A stretch of 64,000 nt of DNA from Bacteroidota bacterium (GTDB taxonomy: Bacteria > Bacteroidota > Bacteroidia > AKYH767-A > OLB10). Below the pieces are notes generated by a model. That model was given only the letters and a program-made list of their open reading frames with translations, was not told the origin of the DNA and did no database searches. Numbering within the stretch: the stretch's first letter is position 1; the number at the start of each line of letters is the position of its first letter. Location: contig JADJPB010000015.1 of assembly GCA_016713445.1 (NCBI GenBank), forward strand, positions 84,077 to 148,076, written 5' to 3'. Position numbers and translations under genes: made by a program. Of this stretch, positions 47,155 to 57,594 are shown piece after piece.

Positions 47155-47716
47155 ATGAAATACATTCAAAACATAAAACTAATCGCATCAACAATTATAC
47201 TAATCGGAACCATCAGCAGTTGCAAAAAGGATAAACCGATGATCCGCTACCTATTAATTCTGAAGAACGATTACGAAGGTTCAACTGGTCTTTGTGGATT
47301 CTATTTCGGGAGTCATAGCATCTACTACTACTTTTTCCGATACAGATGGACCCGGAGGTGTCGCTGCAACTCAGGATTCGATAATACTAAATAACAACAC
47401 AACTTATCTCATGAGCATTATTTTATTGGATGAGACAAAATCTCCAGTAGATACTATTTCAAATGAAGTCTTAGACGAAGGGGATGTGCATTTGTTTGTG
47501 TTTAATTCTAATCCTTCTGGACAACTGGTTTCAACTATTACAGATTTAGATTCAAATCTTAAACCTATTGGCCTTTCATCCATCTTAAGTACTTCCGCGA
47601 CGGGAGTAGGAACCTATTCAGTAGAATTGCGACATTTCACTTCAGCTCAAGCAAAGGCAGATAATTTAGTTTATGATACCGATATTTCAATATTATTTAA
47701 TGTTCGGTTGCAATAA
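47155..47716 (+). CDS. Lipoprotein associated with the TonB receptor (two frameshifts)
   Basis: About 190 aa when read through. Signal peptide and lipobox end in TISSCKKDK; lipid-bearing Cys at residue 23 or so. The frame shifts twice: near 47240 (after AAACCG) and near 47265 (after GAAGAA); the path then gives ITKVQLVFVDSISGV. The rest is TTFSDTDGPGGVAATQDSI, NTTYLMSIILLDE and GTYSVELRHFTSAQAKADN, the pattern of a small lipoprotein often encoded next to TonB receptors in Bacteroidota. A copy of the 16-bp palindrome lies 15 bp before the ATG. Function unknown, inferred to work with the receptor. Confidence 0.78.
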
Positions 47717-47762
47717 ATTATTAAGATATAATTAATTTAGTAAAATAATTGAATCTATTAAA

Positions 47763-49074
47763 ATGATAAAGCGAATTGTAATATTTATTCTGCTGCTAAT
47801 TCCATCTGTTGGAAAATCACAATCCATTTATTTTCCGCCGCTCCTTGGAAATACTTGGGATACACTTTCGCCTGCTTCTTTAGGATGGTGTGAACCCAAA
47901 ATTGATTCTTTACTCGATTATTTAGAAGCTAAAAATTCAAAGGCATTTATTTTATTGAAAGATGGAAAAATTGTGATCGAAAAATATTTCGGGACTTTTA
48001 CCATAGATAGTGTTTGGTATTGGGCATCAGCAGGTAAAACGTTAACTGGATTTACTGTGGGAATAGCGCAGCAAGAAGGATTACTTTCTATTCAAGATAC
48101 TACTTCCGATTATTTAGGCAATGGCTGGACCGTCTGTCCACCATTGAAGGAAGAAAAAATCACCATTCGTCATCAACTCACAATGAGTTCCGGACTTGAC
48201 GATGGTGTTCCTGATCATTATTGTCACCTGATACATGTTTGCAATATTTAGCCGATGCGGGAACACGCTGGGCTTATCATAACGGTCCCTATACTTTATT
48301 GGATAGTGTCATAGAATCAGCTACCCGGACAATCCTTGAATAGTTATATCACACAGAAAATAAAAAATCCTACTGGAATGACCGGCGCATTTATTCCGAG
48401 TGGATACAATAATGTGTTCTTCAGTAAACCGAGAAGCATGGCACGATTTGGGTTGCTGATGTTGAATCAAGGAAATTGGAATGGAAACCAAATTTTAACG
48501 GATACCAATTATTTTCAGCAGATGGTAAATAGCTCTCAAACATTAAATCCATCTTATGGTTATTTAATATGGCTCAATGGTAAATCTTCTTCATGGTTCC
48601 CTGGATTACAGTTTAATTTTCCAGGTTCTTTCAGTCCCAATGCTCCGAGTGATATGATTGCTGCACTTGGAAAGGATGGGCAAATCATCAATATTGTGCC
48701 TTCACAAAATTTGGTTTATATTCGAATGGGTAATGCTCCTGGAGCCGGCGAGGTGCCTATTACTTTTAATGATACGGTATGGATTAAATTGAATGCCGTA
48801 ATGTGCAATACTACCTCTCTCAACAGTTATACTCCTGAAGCTTCGTTTTCCGTTTCACCTAATCCATTTCATGATGTAGTAACTATTCAAAACAGAACTC
48901 AAGGGAGAGTAGAGGTGATCTTGATGGATATAACCGGTAAGCAAATGTTTTCAGAGTTCTTCAGTGATGCAGAGTTTAAATTGAATTTGAGCGATTTTCT
49001 CAAATGGAATGTACCCAATGAAAGTAATTTCAAATGATGGGAAATCATTAGTAAAACGTATTGTTAAGAATTGA
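47763..49074 (+). CDS. Serine hydrolase (beta-lactamase class C fold) with T9SS tail, three frameshifts
   Basis: About 436 aa. Signal peptide MIKRIVIFILLLIPSVGKS. The nucleophile motif SAGK (S-x-x-K) in VWYWASAGKTLTGFTVG and YHN (Y-x-N) in RWAYHNGPYTLLD are both present; the third motif is hard to see. The C-terminal tail has FSVSPNPFHDVVTI and, in the corrected frame, SNGMYPMKVISNDGKSLVKRI, a T9SS sorting domain. Frame breaks: near 48217 (one base missing), the CCC at 48324-48326 (one extra), and near 48990-48995; the last makes the plain frame stop early at 49037 whereas the T9SS end reaches 49074. Expected to be a secreted esterase or peptidase. Confidence 0.85.
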
Positions 49075-49213
49075 GGATTATTTGCCTAAAAATTAAGAAT
49101 TCTTGATATGTATTAATTAAATATGGAATGTGAGTTAGAGGATTGATTTATTTTGCTGTTTGAAGGGAACTTATTACTTTAGTAGAATTAATTTCAAATT
49201 TTATTTACACCGT

Positions 49214-51387
49214 ATGAAGAAGTCCCTCTTATTTATTATTGGAATTTTGTTTTTTCATGTTCAAGTGAATGCGCAATGCAAGAAAATTTATTCTTTTGAT
49301 ACCGATCAATTCGGTGGACCCTCCCCTACCATTAAGTTCAATGGAAAATTAGTTTTTAGTGCTTTTGATCCTTTACATGGCCGCGAACTTTGGTGTACAG
49401 ATGGTACGGAGAGTGGCACTTTTATGATTAAAGACATTTGGGCAGGTACAAATAGTGGGATTGGTGAATATTTTCAGTACTCCACATTCGTACATAATAA
49501 TATTCTTTATTTCAGAGCCGACAATGGTGTGCATGGAGTAGAGTTATGGCGTAGTGATGGAACCACGGTCGGAACTTATATGATTAATGATTTAGTCGCC
49601 GGGCCGACTAGCTCTGGTCCCGGTGAATTTGCTGGCGTCGATTCCATCGTATATTTTACTGCAAATACTGGGTCTCAATTGTGGCGAACCAATGGAACAG
49701 CATCTGGTACTTATTCATTGATGAGTTTTAATATTATTCGTGGACTTTATGGGTTTAATGGAAAATTATATTTTTCTGCCGATCAAAATAATACTGGTGA
49801 AGAATTATGGAGAAGTAATGGCACCGTAAATGGCACTTTTTTGTTGAAGGATTTAAATGGTGTGGTAGGAGCATCGCTTCCTTGTAATTTTTATAAAACC
49901 AACAACACGTTATTTTTTACTGCGGCTACCAATGATGGATGGGAGTTGTGGAAAACCGATGGTACAAATTCAGGAACTGTAATGGTGAAAGATATATTTC
50001 CTGGAGGCAACAGTGGTGTGATGGATACTTATTCTGATAAATATTTTAACCATATTGGCGACACACTTTATTTTGCAGCGAAAGATAATAACAGTGGTTA
50101 CCAACTTTGGCGATCGGATGGTACAGGGGTAGGTACAGTATCTATATCCAACGTTCCTAATGGTATTTTATTGACAAGTCCCTTTTCTATTGTGGAAGGT
50201 AATATGGCTTTTTATAGTTTTTATTCAGATCGTTTTTGGATGTATTCTCCAGAGTTTGGATTCTTCTTATTTGACGAATTATCCTGCTTTTTATGGACTG
50301 CACTTGTATCCAAATAAATATCAGTTTTTGGGTTCAAATTTGTATTATGCTACAAAGGATACATTTTACGGAACAAGAGGTATGGGTATCGGATGGCGTA
50401 AATCCCTCGAAGCGTTTGCAAGAATCCCATTTGGTTAATAATTGGTATCCAGGAATACCTCTCGGTTTTAATTCGATATTGGGTACTGTAGGAAGTAAAT
50501 TAGTTTTATCGCAAGCGCGGAATCCCTACGATGTTAGAATTCCATTTTTCGTTTACGATACATTAACTGCCAATACCTGTTTCCATCCGTCTGTTATTGT
50601 AGGCGTCCCTGTTACGAGTACCACTATGCATATGGTTTGGAATAGAGTGGAAGAGACAACAACCTATCAAATTCGATATAAGAAGTCGACCGACCTTACT
50701 TGGACGCTGGACTCTACCCAAAAAAGTTATTACTATCTGAATATTCTAGACAGCACTGCAATTTATAATTTTCAGTTAACCACAAATTGTTCAGGAGTGA
50801 TTTCAGCTTGGTCTGATACAAATTCATACCTGCCAACTTTTATAGGAAATCATAATTACAATATCATGCAAGCTGAGCGCGAGGAAGATTCCACAACGGT
50901 TCGACTCTATTGGTTTAGATCCACACAGTTTGGCCAAGTACAGTTCCGTTATCGTCCTTATGGTACTGTCAACTGGGCATACGCAAACAGCAATAGTGGG
51001 TACAAAAGAATCACAGGGCTTATACCCAATACTTTTTATGAGTACACCTATCGCGAAGAAATCAATGGTGTCTGGAACTCATGGTTTTTCGGTTCCTTCT
51101 ACTTTAATACTATGGGAAGCACTACCACGGCTATCAGCGAACCAACAAACAATTTGGGAATTTCAATTTTCCCTAACCCCACATCCGATCTCCTTCACAT
51201 CAAATTCTCCGATCATAAAAATTATCAATTGAAATTAATGGATGTTACAGGCCGTATATTAAAAGTTTACGATAACCTAAACACCGCAACTCAACTTTCA
51301 ACAAGTAGTTTGCGTAGTGGAATTTATCTCCTGCAATTTACGAACCACGAAGGACTTGTTTACACGCAAAAGGTTTTAGTAAAATAG
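49214..51387 (+). CDS. Secreted ELWxTDGT-repeat protein with fibronectin III-like domain and T9SS tail (two frameshifts)
   Basis: About 724 aa; ATG at 49214 gives signal peptide MKKSLLFIIGILFFHVQVNA. The N-terminal half is a run of the ELWRSDGT / WRTNGT / ELWKTDGT repeats (about eight) that build a propeller-like scaffold in Bacteroidota surface proteins. After ~430 residues comes a fibronectin III-like region (TTTYQIRYKKSTDLTWTLDS, VQFRYRPYGTVNWAY) and a T9SS sorting tail (GISIFPNPTSDLLHIKFSD ... SGIYLLQFTNHEG). Frame breaks: TTT at 50255-50257 and near 50371-50375. Probable adhesin or matrix component; no enzymatic motif seen. Confidence 0.88.
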
Positions 51388-51499
51388 AGCGAATACACGC
51401 TTTTTTGCTGCTAGTCCTGCAGTACTCCACTTCGTTCCGACAGCAGGGTAAACTTCTCGCTAAAACGCTAGATTTTTTAGTTGTGAAATGATTTCGAAA

Positions 51500-51597
51500 G
51501 TTTCGTATTTCGTGTTCATTCGCATTTCGCATTTCGTGTATTCGTGTATCAGCGAATTCGTAATTCGTACATTCGTATCGATTCGTAATTCGTTACC
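51500..51597. repeat. Degenerate ATTCGTA / ATTTCGT low-complexity tract
   Basis: A short word (TTCG with A/T flanks) repeats about 15 times (TTTCGTATTTCGTG ... ATTCGTAATTCGTAC ... ATTCGTATCGATTCG). No gene. Confidence 0.75.
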
Positions 51598-51607
51598 TAA
51601 ATAAATA

Positions 51608-52802
51608 TCAAATCCTTCCCAAACTCTCCCCCAAATATTCATACTGCTCCATCGAATTATAAGCTTGCACCGAAATTCTCAATAATAATTTGGGATTGAT
51701 CTTATTAAAATTAAAATACAGGAACTTGAATTTTGTATTCATCCATGAGTCTCTGTTTTAATGGAGTAGTCATATTGAAAAATTTGGCGGGCGCTTTTGC
51801 ATTATAGCGCACTGGAATACTCGCTAAATGTCCAATCATAGAATCAGGAGTAGGGATTTCAATACTTAATTTTTCGCAAATTAATTTTCTGGCAGCTAGC
51901 AAAGTTCTCGGTTGTTTTTTCGTAACTCTTTCCATGTACCAAAAATAGTTTCCATGTAATGAATGCTATCTTTTAAGAGTAGATACGAACTATAATCATC
52001 TGTTCCCGGCCAAGAAAATTGCGCACTCCAATGCGCATCCGTACCCTCATATAAATCGTTGTAATGCGAAATTTGTAACGGACGAATTTTATGTTGTTTG
52101 TCTTTTCGTACATGCATTAAAGCAGATCCCCGTGGACTACAAATCCATTTGTGACCATTGCCAATGTAGTAACTGGCGCCTAAACTTTCAATATTTAAAT
52201 CAATCATTCCGGGAGCATGCGCACCGTCAATGAGTACTTCAATTCCTTGGGATTCTAACGATTGTGTAAGTTTTTCAACAGGAAAAATTATGCCGGTGGC
52301 AGAGAGGTGATATGATCCAAAAAACGAATTTAGTTTTACTTGTAACTTGATTTAAAATAGCATTCGTAATTTCATCTTCACTTGAAATAGGAAATGGAAT
52401 TTCTGCAACGACTAATTTGCATTTGTGTTTTTCGGCAAAGTATTTTAACACATTTACGCAAGCGCCATAGGCATGACTATGCGTTAATATTTCATCACCT
52501 GGTTCAAAGGATAGAGAATTTAAAATGGTATTCGCTCCCGAAGTAGTATTTTTCATTAACACCAAATCGTTTGGATTACATCCTACAAATTGCGCCAATG
52601 CATTTTTGTTTTCAATATATCCTTTTTCAAAATCATTCACCAATTCCTTAATGGGATCCTGTTCAGTACGAATTTTAATTTCCGTTTGCAAATCAAGTAT
52701 CGCAGTCGGACAAGATCCAAAGGAACCATGATTCAGAAAAACAATATTCTTATCGTGATTCCAATGTTTTTCATGGATGGAGTAGGGTGGAAGTGTAGTC
52801 AT
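51608..52802 (-). CDS. Class-V aminotransferase, isopenicillin-N-epimerase-like (four or more frameshifts)
   Basis: PLP-dependent fold type I enzyme, about 390 aa reconstructed. N-terminal half: FLNHGSFGSCPTAIL near 22, MKNTTSGANTILNSL near 82, GDEILTHSHAYGA. After a break at 52310-52280 the path gives VFLDHITSATGIIFPVE then VLIDGAHAPGMIDLNI and the PLP Lys in YIGNGHKWICSPRGSA. Later parts: DDYSSYLLLKDSIHYM and TPLKQRLMDEYKIQVPVF, ending in RISVQAYNSMEQYEYLG. Junctions: ~52310 (T missing), ~52290 (CT extra), 51901-51903 and AAAA 51713-51716. Nearest known relatives epimerise or desulfurate small amino acids; substrate unknown. The density of breaks could also mean a decaying gene. Confidence 0.8.
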
Positions 52803-53052
52803 ATGTTGAGCAATTAAATCAAAGATAGTCGGATTTTAGATAGTTTATAAAGTAGAACACGGATGACGCGGATTAATACGATTTACACGGATTTTTTCTC
52901 TTGAATCATGGCTATCGCTGCTTATCGCTGCTATCGTTGCGTTTAAAGTCTTTTGTTAAAAAGAGAGAACTTCATTTTCATTAGAAATCAAGATTGTATG
53001 ATACCTGGAATCATCCAACATCTAACAACTAACAACTAACATCCAAAAACCC
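52803..53052. other. Intergenic region with an empty-site microsatellite
   Basis: No gene. Near 53015-53040 it has CCAACATCTAACAACTAA followed by CAACTAAC; the same first 18 bases occur at 47106-47123, where they are interrupted by TCGCGAAGCCTCGCGA. A -7 box (TATCTTTG, 53053-53060) sits at the end of this gap. Confidence 0.7.
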
Positions 53053-53060
53053 TATCTTTG
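53053..53060 (+). promoter_or_regulatory. Putative -7 element of the THUMP methyltransferase gene
   Basis: Exact TAnnTTTG match (TATCTTTG). It overlaps the first TTG of the longest open frame (53058), so translation probably starts further on, at the TTG 53085. Confidence 0.4.
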
Positions 53061-53084
53061 CCTAAAATCAATACCCCCTCCCCC

Positions 53085-54306
53085 TTGTCAGATCTCAACC
53101 TTGTCGTTTCCACCTATGCCGGACTCGAGGACATCCTCGCCGAAGAAATTCATGCCCTTGGTGGTCGTGAAATCGAAGTGCATACCCGTGCAGTATCTTG
53201 TATCGGAGATAAAGGCTTTATGTACAAGGCAAATTTTTCATTGCGTACTGCCTTAAAGGTGATGGTGAAGCTTTCTTCTTTTCAAATTAGAACGGTAGTT
53301 GATTTGTACGATGGTGTGGCTGCAATCGATTGGACACAGTACATGAAACTAGAGCAAACTTTTGCAGTACGATGTATTCTGAATTCTGATCTCTTCGATA
53401 ATAATTTGTATCCCGCACTAAAGGCAAAGGATGCCATCGCCGATCAGTTTAGGAAGAATCAAGGTTCTCGTCCTAATGTTGAAAAGAATGATCCTGATTT
53501 AGAAGTGGTGGTTTTTATTTCTGGTGAAAAGTGTCAGTTGCTAATTAATTCATCAGGTACATCGTTGCATCAACGCGGTTATCGTAAAGAAGTTGATAAA
53601 GCCCTTGGAGGAAGTGATGGCAGCCGGTATCCATTATGCTGAGCGGTTGGGAACCGCATATCCCACTCATCGATTTTATGTGTGGATCCGGAACGATTCC
53701 CATTGAAGCAGCATTGATAGCAGCGAAAATTCCTCCTGGTACTTTTCGTAAGTCTTTCGCATTTGAAAAATGGCTCGACTTCGACGAAGAATTGTTTAAA
53801 CTCATTCGTGAAAAACAATTAGAACGAATCGTTGAATCAGAAGTAAAAATTTATGCTAACGAATTAAATCGATATGTGTTTTTAAAGGCTATCGAGAATG
53901 TGGAGTCAGCTGGAGTAGAGGATATGGTGAAATTATCGTGCGGCGATTTTCGTGATTTTGAACACGAAGAAAAAAGAGCTTTCATAGTAATCAATCCACC
54001 CTATGGCGAGAAATTAGAAGTAGATGACTTAGAAAAGTTGTATGCCGCATTAGGAGAAAGATTAAAACATCATTACGCGGGATGTAAAGCATGGATTTTC
54101 ACCGGGAGTCCGGAAGGTGCTAAAGCGATTGGATTGCGCCCTAATCGTAAGATGAAGCTCTTCAACGGACCTTTAGAATGTCGTTTGCTGGGATATGATC
54201 TCTTCGAAGGAAAAAAGAGCGAACGCTATCTAAAAAATCAACCAATTGAAGAAAGTCAAAAAAAGGAAAGAGTCAGGATATTGAAGATGCTCCTGAAGAA
54301 GAATAA
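53085..54306 (+). CDS. THUMP-domain class I RNA methyltransferase (frameshifted)
   Basis: About 405 aa. N-terminal THUMP-type domain (VVSTYAGLEDILAEEIHALGG, NFSLRTALKVMVKL, DLEVVVFISGEKCQLLINSSG), then KAPLEEVMAAGIIMLSGW, the SAM-binding LIDFMCGSGTIPIEAALIA and the catalytic FIVINPPYGEKLEV (N-P-P-Y). Members act on 23S rRNA guanine or tRNA; the exact site is not resolved. Frame breaks: CCC at 53602-53604 (one missing) and CC at 53631-53632 (one extra); an A7 run near 54260 probably lacks one base, which turns the basic tail into an acidic one ending at 54306. TTG starts at 53085; 53058 lies inside the -7 box. Confidence 0.87.
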
Positions 54307-54376
54307 GTTTTTTTCGCTATTTATTTTTTGTTAAGCAATTAGAATCGTCAAGAAATAAGGAATTTAATCATTAAAA

Positions 54377-54415
54377 AAGCCAATTCGATTTAGCAAAGCT
54401 AAATTGAATTGGCTT
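54377..54415. terminator. Bidirectional terminator between convergent genes
   Basis: AAGCCAATTC-type arm pairs with GAATTGGCTT across a 3-nt loop, near-perfect stem of about 18 bp with one mismatch, flanked by A and T tracts. A 7-bp repeat AATAACT (4-5 units) follows. Confidence 0.75.
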
Positions 54416-54424
54416 AATAGTTTT

Positions 54425-54457
54425 TAATAACTAATAACTAATAACTAATAACTAATC
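54425..54457. repeat. 7-bp tandem repeat (AATAACT)n
   Basis: Four to five units; it overlaps the stop codon region of the following gene, so it is 3' UTR. Similar short CTAACAA repeats occur near 47110 and 53020. Confidence 0.8.
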
Positions 54458-55270
54458 TTTGTCAAGAATATTTGCGTCCACTAAAATTCTTCCGCAATGT
54501 TCGCAAACAATTACTTTTTTGCGCTGACGAATATCTAACTGACGTTGTGGTGGAATCTTGTTGAAGCAACCGCCGCATGCATCACGCGTAATGGAAACAA
54601 CCGCTAATCCGTTGATCGCATTTTCACGAATACGCTTGTAAGCCGTTAACAAACGAGCTTCGATGATGTCTGATGATTTGTTGGATTCAGTAAATAATTC
54701 TAACTCTTCTTTTTCTGTCTCCGCAATGATGGAATCTAACTCACTTTTCTTGTTTGTTAAATCAATCTTGCGTCCTTCTAATGTCGATTCAGAGGCTTCT
54801 AAAATTTGCTTTTTTGCTGCTAAATCCGCTGTGAATTCTTTAATGCGTTTTTCGCATAATTGAATTTCCAATTGTTGATATTCTAATTCTTTGTTTAAAG
54901 AATCAAATTCGCGATTGTTTTTAACGGCGTTTTGTTGCGTCTGATATTTTTTAATTAATGCTTGCGCATCTTTGATAGCATTTTTCTTCCCTTTGATTTG
55001 GTCATCAATTGCTTTTACCTCTTCCGCATAATTGTTGATGCGCGTTTGTAATCCTGCAATCTCATCTTCCAAATCACTTACTTCCATCGGTAACTCACCA
55101 CGCGTGATGCGAATGCGATCAACCTGACTGTCGATTAATTGGAGTTGATACAATGCACGAAGTTTGTCTTCGATGGTGTTGTCTCCTTTGTCAATGTGTC
55201 TAACAATGGGCGTTGGCTTTTTGGGAGCTTCTGCAACTGGAACTTCTTCTTTTGTTTTTTTAGCAGCCAT
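54452..55270 (-). CDS. Zinc-ribbon coiled-coil protein (COG1579 family)
   Basis: 272 aa. After a short basic N-terminus (KKPTPIVRHIDK) there is a long helical coiled coil of about 160 residues (VSDLEDEIAGLQTRINNYAEEVKAI, ELEYQQLEIQLCEKRIKEF) and then a C4 zinc ribbon: CGGCFNKIPPQ with CEHCGRIL near the end (two C-x2-C pairs). The family is common in Bacteroidota and may act in nucleic-acid or translation-related processes, but no function is established. Adjacent to the Nif3-like gene, 2 bp apart, same strand: a conserved pair. Confidence 0.9.
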   Translation of the reverse strand: MAAKKTKEEVPVAEAPKKPTPIVRHIDKGDNTIEDKLRALYQLQLIDSQVDRIRITRGELPMEVSDLEDEIAGLQTRINNYAEEVKAIDDQIKGKKNAIKDAQALIKKYQTQQNAVKNNREFDSLNKELEYQQLEIQLCEKRIKEFTADLAAKKQILEASESTLEGRKIDLTNKKSELDSIIAETEKEELELFTESNKSSDIIEARLLTAYKRIRENAINGLAVVSITRDACGGCFNKIPPQRQLDIRQRKKVIVCEHCGRILVDANILDKD

Positions 55271-55272
55271 TT

Positions 55273-56371
55273 TTAGTGGTAGTAAATTGGATTGGTGTTT
55301 GTCTCCGTGAATAGGACGGCAAAGGTAGTGAATTTTTCCCTTAGGTAATCACCAATTAGGTTGATTGTAAATTGCTCAGTTTCAAAGTGTCCAATGTCGG
55401 CGATGATGATTTTGTCCTCAGCATCAAAGAACTGATGGTATTTGAAGTCGGCGGTAATAAAGATATCCGCTTTTGCTCTTTTTTGCTTCATTTAACAAGA
55501 AACTCCCTGATCCTCCACATACTGCAAACCGTTTTGATGTCTTTTTTGATGAGAGCCGTATGTCGAATTACTTTGCATTCATCCGCTGTTTGATGAGGTC
55601 GAGGTACGCTTCCGTTTTGATGGAGTCCGCCAATTCGCCCACCATGCCGGCACCTAGTTGTGGGTGCAGATTGGTGAGTGAGTAAATGTCATACGCCACT
55701 TCTTCGTAGGGATGTGCACCCACCAAGGCAGCAAGAATGGCGGACTCTTTCCAACTCGGAAAAATGACTTCAATGCGCTCTTCTTTTTCTAAATGTCGCT
55801 CTCCTTTTTTACCAATATGAGGATCGCTTGCTTCATTCCCTTTGAAGCTGCCCTCTCCCGATACACTGAAGCTGCACTCACTGTAATTTCCAATATGTCC
55901 AGCACCCGCTTGGAAGATTGCATTTTTCACAGTAGCAGAATCCGATGTGGGAGCAAAGGTCACCAGTTTTTTTAACTGGCTTCCCATGGGAGCAAGAATT
56001 CGCGTATTTTGTAATCCTAATTGCTCACAAATTTTAGCGTTCACACCTTGAGCCACATTGTCCAAATTGGTATGGATCGCATAAATAGCAATGTTGTTTC
56101 GAATGGCTTTGATGATGACACGCTCGATATACGTGCTCCCCGTAATTTTTTTTAATCCTGAAAAAACAATGGGATGATGGGCAATCACCAAGTTACATCC
56201 TCTTCGAATGGCTTCATCAATAACCGCTTCTGTAGAGTCTAAACAAATTAAGGCGGAATTTATTTTCATTGACAAATCACCAGTGATCAATCCCGAATTA
56301 TCGTACGATTCCTGCAAACGCAGTGGGGCTAAGTGCTCTAGTTCTTGAATGATATTTTGTAGTGGAAGCAT
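55273..56371 (-). CDS. Nif3-like dinuclear metal-center protein (three frameshifts)
   Basis: About 365 aa. N-terminal: MLPLQNIIQELEHLAPLRLQ, then LICLDSTEAVIDEAI, AHHPIVFSGLKKITG (metal-binding His pair) near 64, IYAIHTNLDNVAQGVN, and a middle PII-like insertion (MGSQLKKLVTFAP ... YSECSFSVSGEGSFKG, HPYEEVAYDIY). The remainder (AVCGGSGSFLLNEAKRAKADIF, TADFKYHQFFDAEDKIIIADIGHFETE) is recovered only after three single-base corrections at about 55563, 55532 and 55487-55492. The plain frames stop at 55568 and resume at 55491. The family (YbgI) is a GTP-cyclohydrolase-I-like hexamer of unclear substrate. Downstream zinc-ribbon gene 2 bp away. Confidence 0.9.
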
Positions 56372-56419
56372 TTTGGCTGGTTAAGGTGTCAAATTTACAC
56401 AATGAGTTGGGATTATGAT

Positions 56420-56427
56420 TAATTTTG
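56420..56427 (+). promoter_or_regulatory. Putative -7 element of lpxK
   Basis: TAATTTTG, exact TAnnTTTG match, 4 bp before the ATG at 56432; no -33 TTG at normal distance. Near-leaderless. Confidence 0.4.
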
Positions 56428-56431
56428 CCCC

Positions 56432-57497
56432 ATGCGAATGCTCTTGCTTCCTTTCAGTTGGATCTATGGAATGATCATTCGTGTCCGAAATTGGGCATTT
56501 GATTTTGGTATTTTGAAATCTACTTCTTTTGATATTCCCATCATCAATATTGGGAATTTGTCGGTAGGCGGAACTGGAAAATCACCCATGACTTTGTATG
56601 TTGCTCAATTGTTATCGTCAAAGTATAAAGTGGCTATTTTGAGTCGAGGCTACGGAAGGGCTACGAAAGGTTTTTTATGGGTAACATCGCAAAGTACAGC
56701 ACGTGAGGTAGGGGATGAGCCTTTGCAGTATATTTATTCGGGTCTTCCGGTGATGGTAGCTGTGTGTGAAAAGAGAGTGGAAGGCGTGAATCAAATCTTG
56801 ACGAGTGAAAATAAGCCCGATGTGATTATCCTGGATGATGCTTTTCAACATAGATACATAAAAGCAGGATTTACTATTTTGTTGAGTGAGGTGAATCAAC
56901 CCCTTTTTTGATGATTTTATGTTGCCTTCAGGAAATTTGCGTGAGCCTATAAGTGGGAGTAGGAGGGCAGATGTGATTGTATTTACTAAATGTGATGAGA
57001 AGATGGATCAGTCAATTCAAGTGCAGATGGAAGCTAAAGCAAATTTGAAATCGAATCAAAATTCATTTTTTTCGTATATTCATTACCGTGAGGAGTTGTT
57101 GGGGATGGATGGATCTACTTTGAAGATGGAATTCTTGAAATCTAAGAGTGTATTTTTGTTTTGTGGCATCGCGAACCCATCTCCCCTAAAGCAATTTGTG
57201 GAAGATAACTGCGAATCGCTTAAAACTAAATTTTATCCCGATCATCACGATTTTTCAGTGGCCGATGCAATTCAATTGAAGAGTGAGTTTCTAAAATTCG
57301 CAAAATCATCCGACCAAGCCCATGTACTCATTACGACCCGAAAAGATCAGATGCGATTGATGAATAAGGAAATACAATACCATCTAAAAGAGTTGCCCAT
57401 CTATATCGTTGATATGGAAGCAAGATTCTTACCCAACCAGAATGTAACCATCGATCAATTGATCTTGAATTTTGTTGCTGACAGACCGAATAATTGA
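56432..57497 (+). CDS. lpxK: Tetraacyldisaccharide 4'-kinase (frameshifted)
   Basis: Phosphorylates the 4' position of the lipid A disaccharide at the inner membrane. About 355 aa: IPIINIGNLSVGGTGKSPMTL with the Walker A GGTGKS (about residues 47-53), SRGYGRATKGFLWV, VGDEPLQYI, and the family-specific ILDDAFQHRYIKAGFTILL near 134. The second part has FMLPSGNLREPISGSRRADVIVFTKC and DHHDFSVADAIQL. The frame breaks at CCCC 56900-56903 (one base extra); the corrected path reads NQPFFDDFMLPS. With rfaE1 it shows that the organism makes a lipid A/LPS-type outer membrane. Confidence 0.94.
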
Positions 57498-57594
57498 AAT
57501 TCTAAGCAATTTTTGTATAAAAAGTAGATTTGTACACTTTGGTGATGCTCTATAGAATTATTAATTTTATCTTAGCCTACACATAATCCCAAAT

